A DNA stretch of 64,000 nucleotides from Candidatus Zixiibacteriota bacterium (GCA_022571985.1 JACZWU010000007.1:89986-153985), one strand, 5' to 3'. Shown: positions 10,422 to 18,502, numbered from the stretch's first letter. Numbers and translations are program-made. Notes: a model not told the origin generated them from the sequence alone.

Positions 10422-11561
10422 ATGAAAATTGCAGTTTTAGGCGCCGGGCTTATGGGACGCGCGGCCGTTTATGATTTGTCCCGTGCCGAAGGTGTCACGG
10501 CTGTCGGTGTTTTTGATATTGACGAAAAATTAGCGAACGAAGTTGCCCAAAGATATGGTAATAATATTGCAATAGCGGCTGCTCTTGATGCCGGCGATGC
10601 CGCGGCTGTAACTTCAGTCTTAAGAGATTACGATGCGGCTCTCTCGTGCGTGACTTACAAATTTAATTCGGGTCTGACCAAAGCCGCCATCAGCGCCAAG
10701 TGTCACCTGGTTGATTTGGGCGGCAACAACGATACGGTGGCCGAGCAGCTGGCCATGAATGATGAAGCTGAAAAAAATAATGTAATAATTATTCCCGACT
10801 GCGGCCTGGCGCCGGGGATGGTGGCGGTTTTGTGCGCCGATGCTTTCACTAAGTTTGACAAAATTTCTTCGGTCAAAATCAGAGTAGGCGGACTTCCGCA
10901 AAATCCGAGGCCGCCACTGAACTACCAGATGGTTTTTTCCGCCGAGGGTCTCATAAACGAATACTGGGAGCCCTGTGTTATACTTGAAAACGGCCGGAAA
11001 AAAACTGTCGAGCCGATGAGCGCAATTGAAGAGCTGGAATTTGAAACAATCGGAAAACTCGAAGCTTTTTATACTTCGGGAGGGACTTCAACGCTGCCGG
11101 ATAGTTATTTAAACAAGATTGATTTTTTAGATTACAAAACTATCCGCTACCCCGGTCATTGTGAACTGTTTAAAACTATGCTCGAAATCGGACTGGCCTC
11201 AAGAGAAGAAATCGATGTAAACGGCCAGAATGTAATTCCCAGAGAGCTTCTTAAGACGGTGCTAAATAAAAACCTTTCCTTTGATGAACCAGACTTAGTA
11301 TTGGTACGTCTTACTGCCGAAGGGAAACTAAACGGTAGAGACCATAAAGTAGTCTATGAGCTAGTAGACAGATTTGACCAAGAGACCGGCCTGACAGCCA
11401 TGATGCGCTCAACCTCGTTTCCGGCTGCGATAGTAACCTGGATGGCAGCCTCTGGCAAAATCAGCCGGCGTGGCTGCCAACCGCAGGAGTTAGTGGTTGA
11501 TTCAAAAGTATTTATAGAAGAATTAAGAAAACGCGGGCTTAATCTAACGATAAGAGAATAG
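10422..11561 (+). CDS. Saccharopine dehydrogenase family protein, probably lysine 6-dehydrogenase
   Basis: An NAD(P)-dependent enzyme of the saccharopine dehydrogenase-like family, 379 residues. The Rossmann loop is VLGAGLMGRA at residues 4-13. The central part contains LVDLGGNNDT and IIPDCGLAPGM, then the substrate domain with the RYPGHCELF stretch. The overall wording matches the lysine 6-dehydrogenase subgroup, which makes allysine from L-lysine. Saccharopine reductase or carboxynorspermidine dehydrogenase activity cannot be excluded. No other lysine genes are nearby. A ribosome site (AAGGG) precedes the ATG closely. It converges on the pseudopilin operon. Confidence 0.75.
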   Translation: MKIAVLGAGLMGRAAVYDLSRAEGVTAVGVFDIDEKLANEVAQRYGNNIAIAAALDAGDAAAVTSVLRDYDAALSCVTYKFNSGLTKAAISAKCHLVDLGGNNDTVAEQLAMNDEAEKNNVIIIPDCGLAPGMVAVLCADAFTKFDKISSVKIRVGGLPQNPRPPLNYQMVFSAEGLINEYWEPCVILENGRKKTVEPMSAIEELEFETIGKLEAFYTSGGTSTLPDSYLNKIDFLDYKTIRYPGHCELFKTMLEIGLASREEIDVNGQNVIPRELLKTVLNKNLSFDEPDLVLVRLTAEGKLNGRDHKVVYELVDRFDQETGLTAMMRSTSFPAAIVTWMAASGKISRRGCQPQELVVDSKVFIEELRKRGLNLTIRE

Positions 11562-11569
11562 AAATCTTA

Positions 11570-11589
11570 TTCAGAAAAATCTGAAAAGT
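11570..11589. terminator. Weak convergent hairpin
   Basis: TTCAGA at 11570-11575 pairs with TCTGAA at 11580-11585 across AAAA, followed by AAGTTTT. It sits in the 29 bases between the convergent dehydrogenase gene and the last pseudopilin gene. The stem is short and AT-rich, so this is a weak terminator candidate. Confidence 0.35.
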
Positions 11590-11590
11590 T

Positions 11591-12322
11591 TTACCAGAGG
11601 TCATGGGGAAAGACGATATCAATTTTTGTAACAGAAGCCGGCGTTATCGAGACAGAAATCGTGGTCGAATCATTGTCCGGCAGATATACCGCCGTCAGCC
11701 GATGATTTCCTATGGGAATTCCTGAAAAGGAAAAATTTCCTTTGGCATCAACCATGGTAACAGCGGTTGTCATGGCGCCGGTTCCGTCAGGGAATGTCAG
11801 ACGCAGCGCCAGCGAATCTTTATAGACAGCGCCCGGCATAGTTGAACTGGCATCAACGAGGTAGCCTGTCAAAGAATTTGAAAGCAGCGACAACGAACTG
11901 GCTGCCACCATTTTGTCGATATTGGCGCCGGAGCCGCTTGAGCGAATCAAGGTGCCGCTGTAAATGTAGTTAGCTCCCCAGCCATCCTGATTGTAGCCGG
12001 ATCCGCTTTCCAGATAGGGACCGTTCCAGGTGGCGTAACTGCCCGGGTTTGAAACCAGGGCGCTTAAGTCCGGAGGTAAGCTGCCAATATCGCCGACATA
12101 TCCAAAATCAGAACGGGCGCCGTTTGAGTAAAGCGCCGGATTGCCCACTATCGCAAAGGCCAGGGCGTCGAGCTCGGCTTTAGTATGCTCATGTTTGGCG
12201 GTGTCAAAAGATGAGGTCATGTTGACCATGGCGACTGCGGTGATAATACCGATGATAATGATTATTATGACCAGCTCTATCATAGTAAAACCGGAGTTCG
12301 AATTTAGTTTTCGCCTAATCAT
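11591..12322 (-). CDS. GspG-like pseudopilin with transthyretin-like domain (copy D)
   Basis: The last of four tandem paralogs, 243 residues. The N-terminus NSG/FTMIELVIIIIIIGI is a type IV prepilin signal, cut before Phe by prepilin peptidase, with Glu at mature position 5. The soluble part has the GspG-type signature: DFGYVGDIGSLPPDLSAL, then WNGPYL, then DGWGANYIY. A second domain (about residues 150-240) has the pattern of carboxypeptidase-regulatory/transthyretin-like folds: DSLALRLTFPDGTGA, then IPIGNHRLTAVY. It starts 6 bases after copy C. The family role would be an extracellular or periplasmic pilus-like filament of a type II secretion or type IV pilus machine; no ATPase or secretin gene is nearby. 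Confidence 0.8.
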   Translation of the reverse strand: MIRRKLNSNSGFTMIELVIIIIIIGIITAVAMVNMTSSFDTAKHEHTKAELDALAFAIVGNPALYSNGARSDFGYVGDIGSLPPDLSALVSNPGSYATWNGPYLESGSGYNQDGWGANYIYSGTLIRSSGSGANIDKMVAASSLSLLSNSLTGYLVDASSTMPGAVYKDSLALRLTFPDGTGAMTTAVTMVDAKGNFSFSGIPIGNHRLTAVYLPDNDSTTISVSITPASVTKIDIVFPHDLW

Positions 12323-12328
12323 ATTTTC

Positions 12329-13087
12329 TTAACTTCCGGTTGTGTCATACCAGACATTTTGTGACAGGAAATATTCGCCGTAGTGCCTTGATCTGGGGAC
12401 TATCGACACGAATCTTCTTATAGTATCATTAGTTGGTCCGTAGACGATTTCGATATCGTGGTTGCCTATCGGAACAGATTCAAATGAGAAAAAACCGCCG
12501 ATATCGGGCTGAGCAAGAAGCGAAGAGTAGCCGCCTGAGCCGTTGGGAAAAATCAGACGGACCGTTATTGAGTCACGATAAATTGGTCCCGGGGGAGTGC
12601 CGTCTAAATCAAGCAGAACTCCATCAACTCCATTTACTAAAAAATCGTTTAAGCTGGTCCCAAACTCCCTGACTATGTTAGAGCCGGAACCGCTTGAGGT
12701 AATAGAATTACCAGCGTAGCTGTAGACCGCGCCCCAGGCATCTTTCTTGTAGCCATCAGGGTCCTGCTCGAAGCGTCTCTTGATATAGGGACCGTTCCAG
12801 GTGGCATAGCCTCCGGGATTGGCAAAGAGAGCATCAAGATTGGGCGGCATAGAGCCAACATCGCCAACATAGCCAAAATCTGATCTGGTATTGTCGTTAT
12901 ACAAAAGGGGATTGCCGACAATGGCAAACTGCAGCATTTCAAGTTCCTGCTTGGTCTCTTCTTCTTTGGTAGTTTCAGAAATGAAAAAGGCAGAGCGCAT
13001 GGCCACAGTTGCCAGAATCGCAGAGATAACCAGCACGATGACAATTTCGATGAGTGTAAAGCCTTTTGTATTCATTTTATTTTTCAT
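12329..13087 (-). CDS. GspG-like pseudopilin with transthyretin-like domain (copy C)
   Basis: Third in the four-gene operon, 252 residues from the ATG at 13087. I prefer this start over the ATG at 13108 because it forms a TGATG overlap with the stop of copy B. The prepilin signal is NTKG/FTLIEIVIVLV. The GspG core shows DFGYVGDVGSMPPNLDAL, WNGPYI and KDAWGAVYSY. The second domain shows TPPGPIYRDSITVRLIFPNG followed by VPIGNHDIEIVY. Like copy D, it stops after this domain. The residues before the cleavage site are positively charged, as in all prepilins. Confidence 0.8.
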   Translation of the reverse strand: MKNKMNTKGFTLIEIVIVLVISAILATVAMRSAFFISETTKEEETKQELEMLQFAIVGNPLLYNDNTRSDFGYVGDVGSMPPNLDALFANPGGYATWNGPYIKRRFEQDPDGYKKDAWGAVYSYAGNSITSSGSGSNIVREFGTSLNDFLVNGVDGVLLDLDGTPPGPIYRDSITVRLIFPNGSGGYSSLLAQPDIGGFFSFESVPIGNHDIEIVYGPTNDTIRRFVSIVPRSRHYGEYFLSQNVWYDTTGS

Positions 13088-14346
13088 CAGTACTCTATCT
13101 CCAGCCATACTTGGGTAACGTAAGCAGGGGAACTTGCGTTTTGACCTTTAAGCGCCAGACCGGCTTCGAGATTAATAATGTCCGACCAGCTCCAGGCGCT
13201 GCCGCTGTTCGGATTGGAATTCCACTGGTAGCTGTAGTTACTGTATAAATTTGTCAAAGAAGATTCAGTGCCCTGGTACTCCACACTTCCGACATAGATA
13301 ACCGGCATAGCCGCTCCTGTATTTTTTTCTTTGCGTGCTCTGTAAAAAACAGTTACCCGTAAGATATCGCAGTCGGTGAAAGGAATATCTTCGATGGCGT
13401 AAACGTCGGTTGCATACAAATTGACTCCTCTTTCCAGACGGGTAGCGTCTTCATCTGAAGTTATTTCGCTGACGCACTGCCAGTTACTAACGCAGCCTGC
13501 TGTGGTTAAATTTGTGATAGAGCCGCTGCCGTTCGGACGCAAGATTAATACGCCGCTGGAGTCGCAGCCGCCGCCACCGCCTCCACCACCGCCACCAGAG
13601 AAGTAGCTCCCAAAAAACCTATAAGACTTGCTGTCTTTGTGGCGGGGATAGACAGTCAGGTATCTAAAAATTGTATCGACATTCGGGGTATAGATAATTC
13701 TCAAGGGATGTCTTCCTACCGGCAGTGAATCAAGAGTGAAATTACCGATCGAATCGGGATGGTAAAGTTTTGTCTGCGTGCCGCCGGCTCCGTTGGGAAT
13801 CGTTATCACAATATCAACAGAATCCTGATAGCTGCTGCCGGGTGGAAAGTTGGAGTTGTCTTTGATATCTCCGTAGACAGTGTTAAGCAGGTAATCCGAA
13901 GTTGCTCTGGCTATCTGTTTGCTTATTGTGGTGCCGTTGCCGGTAGATGAAATTATTACTCCGCCGGAATAATTATAGGCGGCTCCCCATTCGTCTGTTT
14001 TTAAACCCGTAGAATCCTGCACAAAGCCGACCGGCAGATACGGTCCGTCCCAGCTGGCATAACCGCCGGGGTTTGTATAAAGCGCGTTGATATTGGGCGG
14101 GAAACTGCCGACATCTCCGACATAGCCAAAATCTGTGCGGCCGCTGTTTCCGGTCAGGTCGGGGTTTCCAACTATCGAATTTGCCAGTATTTTCATTTCG
14201 CGCTCTGTTTTGATCTGGCGGCTGTCGTTAATGACCGAGGTCATCTGCTGCAGCGCCACGCCTATCAAAATTGAAATGATAATCAGCGCAATAGTTAGCT
14301 CAATAAGAGAAAAACCGGCTTGATTATTAAAAATATGTTTTTTCAT
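13087..14346 (-). CDS. Long GspG-like pseudopilin with poly-glycine linker and C-terminal beta domain (copy B)
   Basis: Second in the operon, 419 residues. The prepilin signal is NQAG/FSLIELTIALIII. The GspG core has DFGYVGDVGSFPPNINAL, WDGPYL and DEWGAAYNYS. The transthyretin-like domain has PPGSSYQDSVDIVITIPNG and LPVGRHPLRIIY. A run of ten glycines (around 13568-13600) then links to a third domain of about 150 residues with GCVSNWQCVSEITSDED and ending TQVWLEIEY. That pattern is seen in many jelly-roll-like surface modules. Only copies A and B have this third domain. It lies 19 bases after copy A and overlaps copy C in TGATG. Confidence 0.8.
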   Translation of the reverse strand: MKKHIFNNQAGFSLIELTIALIIISILIGVALQQMTSVINDSRQIKTEREMKILANSIVGNPDLTGNSGRTDFGYVGDVGSFPPNINALYTNPGGYASWDGPYLPVGFVQDSTGLKTDEWGAAYNYSGGVIISSTGNGTTISKQIARATSDYLLNTVYGDIKDNSNFPPGSSYQDSVDIVITIPNGAGGTQTKLYHPDSIGNFTLDSLPVGRHPLRIIYTPNVDTIFRYLTVYPRHKDSKSYRFFGSYFSGGGGGGGGGGCDSSGVLILRPNGSGSITNLTTAGCVSNWQCVSEITSDEDATRLERGVNLYATDVYAIEDIPFTDCDILRVTVFYRARKEKNTGAAMPVIYVGSVEYQGTESSLTNLYSNYSYQWNSNPNSGSAWSWSDIINLEAGLALKGQNASSPAYVTQVWLEIEY

Positions 14347-14365
14347 TAGTTCTATTTAACTGGTA

Positions 14366-15622
14366 TCAAAAAATTTCTGCCCAGACCTGCGAGCATCTGG
14401 CTTGATCTTTTAGTCCTACACCAATTTGAATATCGTTTAGTTCAGCCCAGGTCCATGGGGAAGATGTATCCGGGTTTGTTACATAGGTTGTTGAAAAAAC
14501 TGTGTAGGTTGGTGAGCTATTAAGGTTGTTATTGCCGCCGGTGTAGAGATTGCCATTGACCACAATCGTAGTTCGTGCTAACTGACCGTTGTCAGTAGAG
14601 CGTACCATTATGAAAATAACGATACTATCAATAGTGCCGCTGCCGACCGGGTCTTCTGCCTGATAGGTATCTTGAGCCCACGGTCCTGATCCGATTATTA
14701 CATAGGAACCGTCGCCGTCTGAGGTAACGTCGTTGACGCATTGCCAGTTACTGCTGCAGCCGTTACTGGTATGCTCGGTATAATCTCCAATTCCGTCAGG
14801 TCTGATAATAACCAAACCGGGACCAGCACCGCCTCCAGAACCCCAGGGATTGCTGAACAGCTGAACATCGACTAAGGCCAGCTCTCCCGGGTTAACTGCA
14901 ACTTTCCGTTTCAGGGTGTCATTGTCAGGCAGATAAACTGTTCTTAGGGTTTGAAGTCCAATCGGGACAGAATCGATCTGAACAAAACCATCGGAAGCGG
15001 GTGCTCTGGCTATGGTAACTGTTCCGCCGGTTCCGTCAGGATAAGTCAACAGGACATTTACAGAGTCTTTGTAGATTGGTCCGGGAGGGTTCTGGTTTAT
15101 GTCGGTTACGGTAACAGCCACGCTGTTGTAAAGTAAGTCGCTTACAGAGTTTGCAATTTTTCTGGTGATTGCCTGTCCGCTGCCGGTCGAAGTTATGGTT
15201 ACTCCGGATGAATAGACATATCCGGTACCCCAGTCATCGATTTTGAATTCAGAATTCGCGCCTCCTGAAGCAGCCAGGTAGTCGTCTTTCAAGTATGGCC
15301 CTTTCCAGGTGGCGAATCCGCCCGGGTTTATAACCAGCGCATCAAGGTTCACCGGCATAGAGCCGACATCACCGACGTATCCAAAGTCTGTTCTTGTTCC
15401 CCCTGAGACCAGTTCAGGGTTACCGGCTACTGCAAAGGCCAGTTCGTCCATTTCATCTTTGGAGCGTTCTGTGCGGACGGTATCGCTGGCGGTCATTAAA
15501 GTTTTTACAGACACGGCTGCAATAATCGAAATGATGATTATGACAACCATCAGTTCAATCAAAGAATAGCCTTTTTTCGAATATGAAATATGCAATCGCA
15601 TGCACTCCCGGCGTTTCGTCAT
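14366..15622 (-). CDS. Long GspG-like pseudopilin with C-terminal beta domain (copy A)
   Basis: First gene of the four-pseudopilin operon, 418 residues. The prepilin signal is SKKG/YSLIELMVVIIII, with Tyr rather than Phe at mature position 1. The GspG core has DFGYVGDVGSMPVNLDAL, WKGPYL and DDWGTGYVYS. The transthyretin-like domain shows PPGPIYKDSVNVLLTYPDG and VPIGLQTLRTVYLPDND. A short Gly-rich linker (GSGGGAGPG) leads to the third domain with GCSSNWQCVNDVTSDGD, ending CSQVWAEIF. An ATG at 15601 preceded by GGGAG is an alternative start that trims 7 residues. It heads the cluster, so the operon promoter should lie at 15623-15720; I found no convincing one there. Confidence 0.8.
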   Translation of the reverse strand: MTKRRECMRLHISYSKKGYSLIELMVVIIIISIIAAVSVKTLMTASDTVRTERSKDEMDELAFAVAGNPELVSGGTRTDFGYVGDVGSMPVNLDALVINPGGFATWKGPYLKDDYLAASGGANSEFKIDDWGTGYVYSSGVTITSTGSGQAITRKIANSVSDLLYNSVAVTVTDINQNPPGPIYKDSVNVLLTYPDGTGGTVTIARAPASDGFVQIDSVPIGLQTLRTVYLPDNDTLKRKVAVNPGELALVDVQLFSNPWGSGGGAGPGLVIIRPDGIGDYTEHTSNGCSSNWQCVNDVTSDGDGSYVIIGSGPWAQDTYQAEDPVGSGTIDSIVIFIMVRSTDNGQLARTTIVVNGNLYTGGNNNLNSSPTYTVFSTTYVTNPDTSSPWTWAELNDIQIGVGLKDQARCSQVWAEIF

Positions 15623-15720
15623 CTATCTTTATATTATCGGCTGTTTTGCGGCCCAAATTTACTTTTTGGGCATGGTTGATTTCCATCTGAGAAGAAGAAA
15701 AGAGGCAATAATTTACGCTC

Positions 15721-15749
15721 ACAAAAAAACCGCCTCAAAATAAGGCGGC
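15721..15749 (-). terminator. Rho-independent terminator of the iscA-ferredoxin operon
   Basis: Read on the minus strand, CCGCCT and AGGCGG (15743-15748 and 15730-15735) form a GC-rich stem with a 7-base loop, followed directly by a run of seven T. It lies 27 bases beyond the ferredoxin stop and is in the right orientation. Confidence 0.85.
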
Positions 15750-15775
15750 TTTGGACAATTTAGCTGATATAATGC

Positions 15776-16102
15776 CTAAAAAGGGTCATTTTCCCAGTCT
15801 GACTCCTTGGGAGGAATTTTTACGACCAGATTAGCTCTGGTTTCGCACTGGCAGGCCAGACGTGAGGTCTCGGTCAGGCCTTCGGCTTCGTCCAGCATAT
15901 CCTGCTCGTCTTCGGTCATTTCATTAAGAGTATCAAAGCCCTCTACCACAATTATGTGGCAGGTGGAGCAGGCGCAGTTGCCGCCGCAATTATGGTCTAT
16001 GTGAACATCATTATCTAAGGCCGCGTCCAAAATGGGCGTCCCTGCTTCGACCTCAACTTCAACTTCAGAAGGCAAAAACTTTATCTTAGGCATCAAACTC
16101 AT
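15776..16102 (-). CDS. fdx: [2Fe-2S] ferredoxin, Isc type
   Basis: A small electron carrier with a plant-type [2Fe-2S] centre, 108 residues. The cluster cysteines are in HNCGGNCACSTCHIIV (C-x5-C-x2-C) with the fourth in RLACQC, the arrangement of adrenodoxin/Isc ferredoxins that feed electrons to iron-sulfur cluster assembly. The MTEDEQDMLDEAEGL segment is the usual acidic partner-binding helix. A clean ribosome site (GAAGG, 6 bases away) supports the ATG at 16102. It is the last gene of the iscA operon, 38 bases after the DUF2480-like gene, and is followed by a strong terminator. No iscS or hscA/B is present here. Confidence 0.9.
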   Translation of the reverse strand: MSLMPKIKFLPSEVEVEVEAGTPILDAALDNDVHIDHNCGGNCACSTCHIIVVEGFDTLNEMTEDEQDMLDEAEGLTETSRLACQCETRANLVVKIPPKESDWENDPF

Positions 16103-16140
16103 CCATATCCTTCGCTTCTACAAATTTTAAGAAGACAATC

Positions 16141-16398
16141 TTAATCCTTTTTTTTCCTGAACACAACCAGATTATCATGTTCATTTCCGAAGCGTACATT
16201 TTTGGCCAGATGTGCCAATTTCCCGGTTATGAGCATAAATGCCCAGGGGGGCATCAGAGCAGAGCTGCAGCCACGGACCAAGACTAGCTTGTTTTCAAAC
16301 TGCAACCAGTCAAATTTTTCCACTTTTTCAAGGAAAGCCACTTCTTTGAAAACACCGTTTTCGAGCAAATCTTCGGGATCCAGAACAGAAAAAGGCAT
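16141..16398 (-). CDS. DUF2480-like small protein
   Basis: An 85-residue protein of unknown function. The run FDWLQFENKLVLVRGCSS, then MPPWAFMLITGKLAHLAKNV and VRFGNEHDN, matches my recollection of the C-terminal half of DUF2480 proteins of Bacteroidetes (W.Y.gk.vai.Cs.dai.PtWAymLv), which are usually about twice as long. The conserved cysteine sits in RGCSSA. It lies 3 bases after iscA and ahead of the ferredoxin, so the operon suggests a role in iron-sulfur assembly or trafficking. That is inference only. The ATG at 16398 is followed by a plausible start (MPFSVLDPEDLLENG). Confidence 0.65.
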   Translation of the reverse strand: MPFSVLDPEDLLENGVFKEVAFLEKVEKFDWLQFENKLVLVRGCSSALMPPWAFMLITGKLAHLAKNVRFGNEHDNLVVFRKKKD

Positions 16399-16401
16399 AT
16401 T

Positions 16402-16761
16402 TTAGCAGCTAAATGAGGAGCCGCAGCCGCAGGAACGGCGGGCATTGGGATTAGAAAACGAAAAACCGGCGCCCATCAGGCCGCTTTTATAGTCCAGAAT
16501 TGTTCCGTTTAGTTGTACCAGTGCCTTTTCGGCAACCAGCACTTTGATGCCCCCAAAGTCGTATTCGCTGTCATTAGGCGTTTTTTCCGTATCAAATGCC
16601 ATTGTATATGACATTCCTGAGCAGCCTCCGGCAGCAACACCGATTCTCAAATATAGATTTTCATCTTTTTCCTGAGAAATCAGTCGTTTGACTTCCACCA
16701 TGGCATCCGGAGTTATTGTAATAGACATCTGCTGGACAGATTCTTTTATGTTTTCGGTCAT
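16402..16761 (-). CDS. iscA: A-type iron-sulfur carrier, IscA/ErpA family
   Basis: A small carrier that holds and delivers [Fe-S] clusters or iron to target proteins. The 119 residues end in the diagnostic NARRSCGCGSSFSC, giving the C-terminal Cys-Gly-Cys pair. The third ligand is in AAGGCSGMSYT. SITITPDAMVEVKRLI is the usual N-terminal start of the HesB fold. It could be ErpA, IscA or SufA; sequence alone does not decide. It is first in a minus-strand operon with the DUF2480-like gene and ferredoxin. A ribosome site (AAGGGAG, 7 bases away) and a promoter at 16790-16817 precede it. It faces an Rrf2 regulator gene. Confidence 0.88.
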   Translation of the reverse strand: MTENIKESVQQMSITITPDAMVEVKRLISQEKDENLYLRIGVAAGGCSGMSYTMAFDTEKTPNDSEYDFGGIKVLVAEKALVQLNGTILDYKSGLMGAGFSFSNPNARRSCGCGSSFSC

Positions 16762-16789
16762 TAAAAGGCTCCCTTATTCATTTCTCTAC

Positions 16790-16817
16790 AATCTATATCA
16801 ATTGTTTGCTCTGTCAA
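16790..16817 (-). promoter_or_regulatory. Sigma-70-type promoter for iscA
   Basis: On the minus strand, TTGACA (16817-16812) is followed after 16 bases by TAGATT (16795-16790, 4 of 6 to consensus). Start would fall near 16783, about 20 bases before the iscA ATG. Confidence 0.55.
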
Positions 16818-16953
16818 CCAGTTATAACAGACAATATAGTTGTCGGTTCCGGGATAATGACTCGTTAATCAAGTTAGCGATAGAAGATTTATGACAATTC
16901 TGTGACAGGAGTTAAATTAAGAAAAAATAATTCACAAATCGACAATAAATAGA

Positions 16954-16982
16954 TGGACAAATTGAATCTTTTTTCTTATAAT
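16954..16982 (+). promoter_or_regulatory. Sigma-70-type promoter for the rrf2 gene, with leader
   Basis: TGGACA at 16954-16959 and a perfect TATAAT at 16977-16982 are spaced 17 bases apart. Transcription should start near 16989, leaving about 94 bases before the ATG at 17083. The leader contains GGGA...TCCC and AGTC...GACT short stems (17007-17047). The 321-base gap 16762-17082 holds this promoter and the divergent iscA promoter; I see no gene in it. Confidence 0.7.
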
Positions 16983-17082
16983 CCCAATCAATATTAGGCA
17001 GAAAAGGGAACGCTTGCTCCCTGTTTGGCAGTCTTATGTGGACTGTAACGAATGACAACATGAAGAAAAGAAAGGTTTATCA

Positions 17083-17511
17083 ATGAGATTATCGCGGAAA
17101 TCGGATTATGCTTTGAGGGCTGTACGACATCTCTCCACACTTCCCAAGGACAGACTGGGTTCTATTAATTCAATATCGCAGGCCGAAAAGGTACCGCGTG
17201 AGTTTTTGGCCAAGATACTAAAGGACCTGACCCGCGGGGGAATACTTCGTTCTTTCCAGGGAGTAACCGGCGGCTACAGACTGTCCAAAGCAGCCAAAGA
17301 TGTTTCGTTTTTGAATGTAATCGAAATAATCGATGGTCCGCTTCGTATTAGTCTGGCTACTGATGGCAAGTCGAGAGCATTTTCCGGCGAGGGTAAAGCT
17401 GATAGCAGTTTCGAAAAATTCTGGAAAGACCAGGAAAAAACACTCAAGAACACTTTCAGCAGACAGACTTTTGGAAAGTACGCGCTTAAGGCCAAGAAAA
17501 AATCGAAATAA
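17083..17511 (+). CDS. Rrf2-family transcription regulator without cluster cysteines
   Basis: A 142-residue winged-helix regulator. MRLSRKSDYALRAVRHL, VPREFLAKILKDL and GVTGGYRLSK are the standard Rrf2 landmarks, covering most of residues 1-75. IscR, NsrR and RsrR bind their clusters with three cysteines between about residues 90 and 110. Here that stretch contains no cysteine, and indeed the whole protein has none. So a cluster-sensing role like IscR is unlikely unless other ligands are used, as in RsrR or cysteine-free CymR-type members. The C-terminus is Lys-rich. Divergence from the iscA-ferredoxin operon makes that operon a plausible target. A good ribosome site (AAAGG, 7 bases away) precedes the ATG. 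Confidence 0.85.
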   Translation: MRLSRKSDYALRAVRHLSTLPKDRLGSINSISQAEKVPREFLAKILKDLTRGGILRSFQGVTGGYRLSKAAKDVSFLNVIEIIDGPLRISLATDGKSRAFSGEGKADSSFEKFWKDQEKTLKNTFSRQTFGKYALKAKKKSK

Positions 17512-17529
17512 ATTCTCTTGACTAAAATC

Positions 17530-17570
17530 TAGCCGCAATGCTCTATTCTATTAGTATTGCGGCTATTTTT
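17530..17570 (+). terminator. Rho-independent terminator after rrf2
   Basis: TAGCCGCAAT at 17530-17539 pairs perfectly with ATTGCGGCTA at 17556-17565, followed by TTTTT. The loop is 16 bases. It ends the rrf2 transcript just before pdxS. Confidence 0.85.
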
Positions 17571-17617
17571 ATGGGCGCAATCTGCAAATATATTAACTAT
17601 AACGGCAGGTAATTAAT

Positions 17618-18502
17618 ATGCTGAAATTTGATGATAAACAGTACAAACTGAAAGTTGGTCTGGCAGAGATGCTCAAAGGCGGCGTAATCATGGATGTGAT
17701 CAATGCCGAGCAGGCCAAGATTGCCGAAGATGCCGGCGCTGCAGCTGTTATGGCTTTAGAGAGAGTGCCCTCGGATATCCGGGCCGATGGCGGTGTGGCG
17801 CGAATGTCTGACCCGGATATTATTGAAGATATAAAGCGCATGGTCACTATTCCGGTCATGGCCAAGTGCCGCATAGGGCATTTTGTCGAGGCTCAGGTGC
17901 TGGAAGCACTCGAAGTTGATTTTGTCGATGAGTCCGAAGTCTTAACCCCGGCAGATAACAAGTACCATATAAACAAATGGCAATTTAAAATCCCTTTTGT
18001 CTGTGGCTGCCGCAACTTAGGTGAGGCGCTCAGAAGAATTTCCGAAGGCGCTGCAATGATTCGCACGAAAGGGGAGGCCGGTACGGGTGATGTCTCCGAA
18101 GCGGTCAAACATTTACGTGAAATCAATTCGGCCATGAAAGCTCTGACTATTATGTCCGACGAAGAACTTTTTGGCGCTGCCAAAGAAAATCAAGTTTCTG
18201 TTGAGCTGATAAAGATTGTTTCCAAAACCGGCAAACTGCCGGTACCGAATTTTGCCGCCGGCGGTGTAGCCACTCCGGCCGACGCGGCACTGTGTATGCA
18301 GCTTGGCGCCGAGGCTGTTTTTGTCGGCTCTGGTATATTTAAAGCCGACAATCCTGAAAAACGCGCCAAAGCGATAGTCGATGCCACTACGCATTACAAA
18401 AATGCCCGTCAGATTACCGAAAGCTCCCGCGGACTGGGCCAGGCCATGAAAGGCATCCAGGTGGCATCTATAGCCGACGAGGAACTGCTGCACACGCGGT
18501 AA
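17618..18502 (+). CDS. pdxS: Pyridoxal 5'-phosphate synthase lyase subunit
   Basis: PdxS builds PLP from ribose 5-phosphate, glyceraldehyde 3-phosphate and ammonia, as the twelve-subunit core of the glutamine-dependent PLP synthase. The 294 residues are full length. The N-terminal [14 protein letters not shown], the active lysine region [13 protein letters not shown] (about residue 86) and [20 protein letters not shown] with VFVGSGIFK (phosphate loop) are all present. Its usual partner pdxT is not adjacent: it lies 1.8 kb downstream at 20278, with two unrelated genes between. The DNA is GC-richer than that insert. Confidence 0.95.
   Translation: MLKFDDKQYKLKVGLAEMLKGGVIMDVINAEQAKIAEDAGAAAVMALERVPSDIRADGGVARMSDPDIIEDIKRMVTIPVMAKCRIGHFVEAQVLEALEVDFVDESEVLTPADNKYHINKWQFKIPFVCGCRNLGEALRRISEGAAMIRTKGEAGTGDVSEAVKHLREINSAMKALTIMSDEELFGAAKENQVSVELIKIVSKTGKLPVPNFAAGGVATPADAALCMQLGAEAVFVGSGIFKADNPEKRAKAIVDATTHYKNARQITESSRGLGQAMKGIQVASIADEELLHTR

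Noticed and set aside
13568-13600. Poly-glycine run as a possible sequencing error
   Set aside because: The codons for the ten glycines vary and the frame continues into a conserved domain, so it is read as a real linker.
11591-15622. A complete type II secretion or type IV pilus locus
   Set aside because: No ATPase, platform protein, secretin or prepilin peptidase gene is within the window, so only the pseudopilins are claimed.
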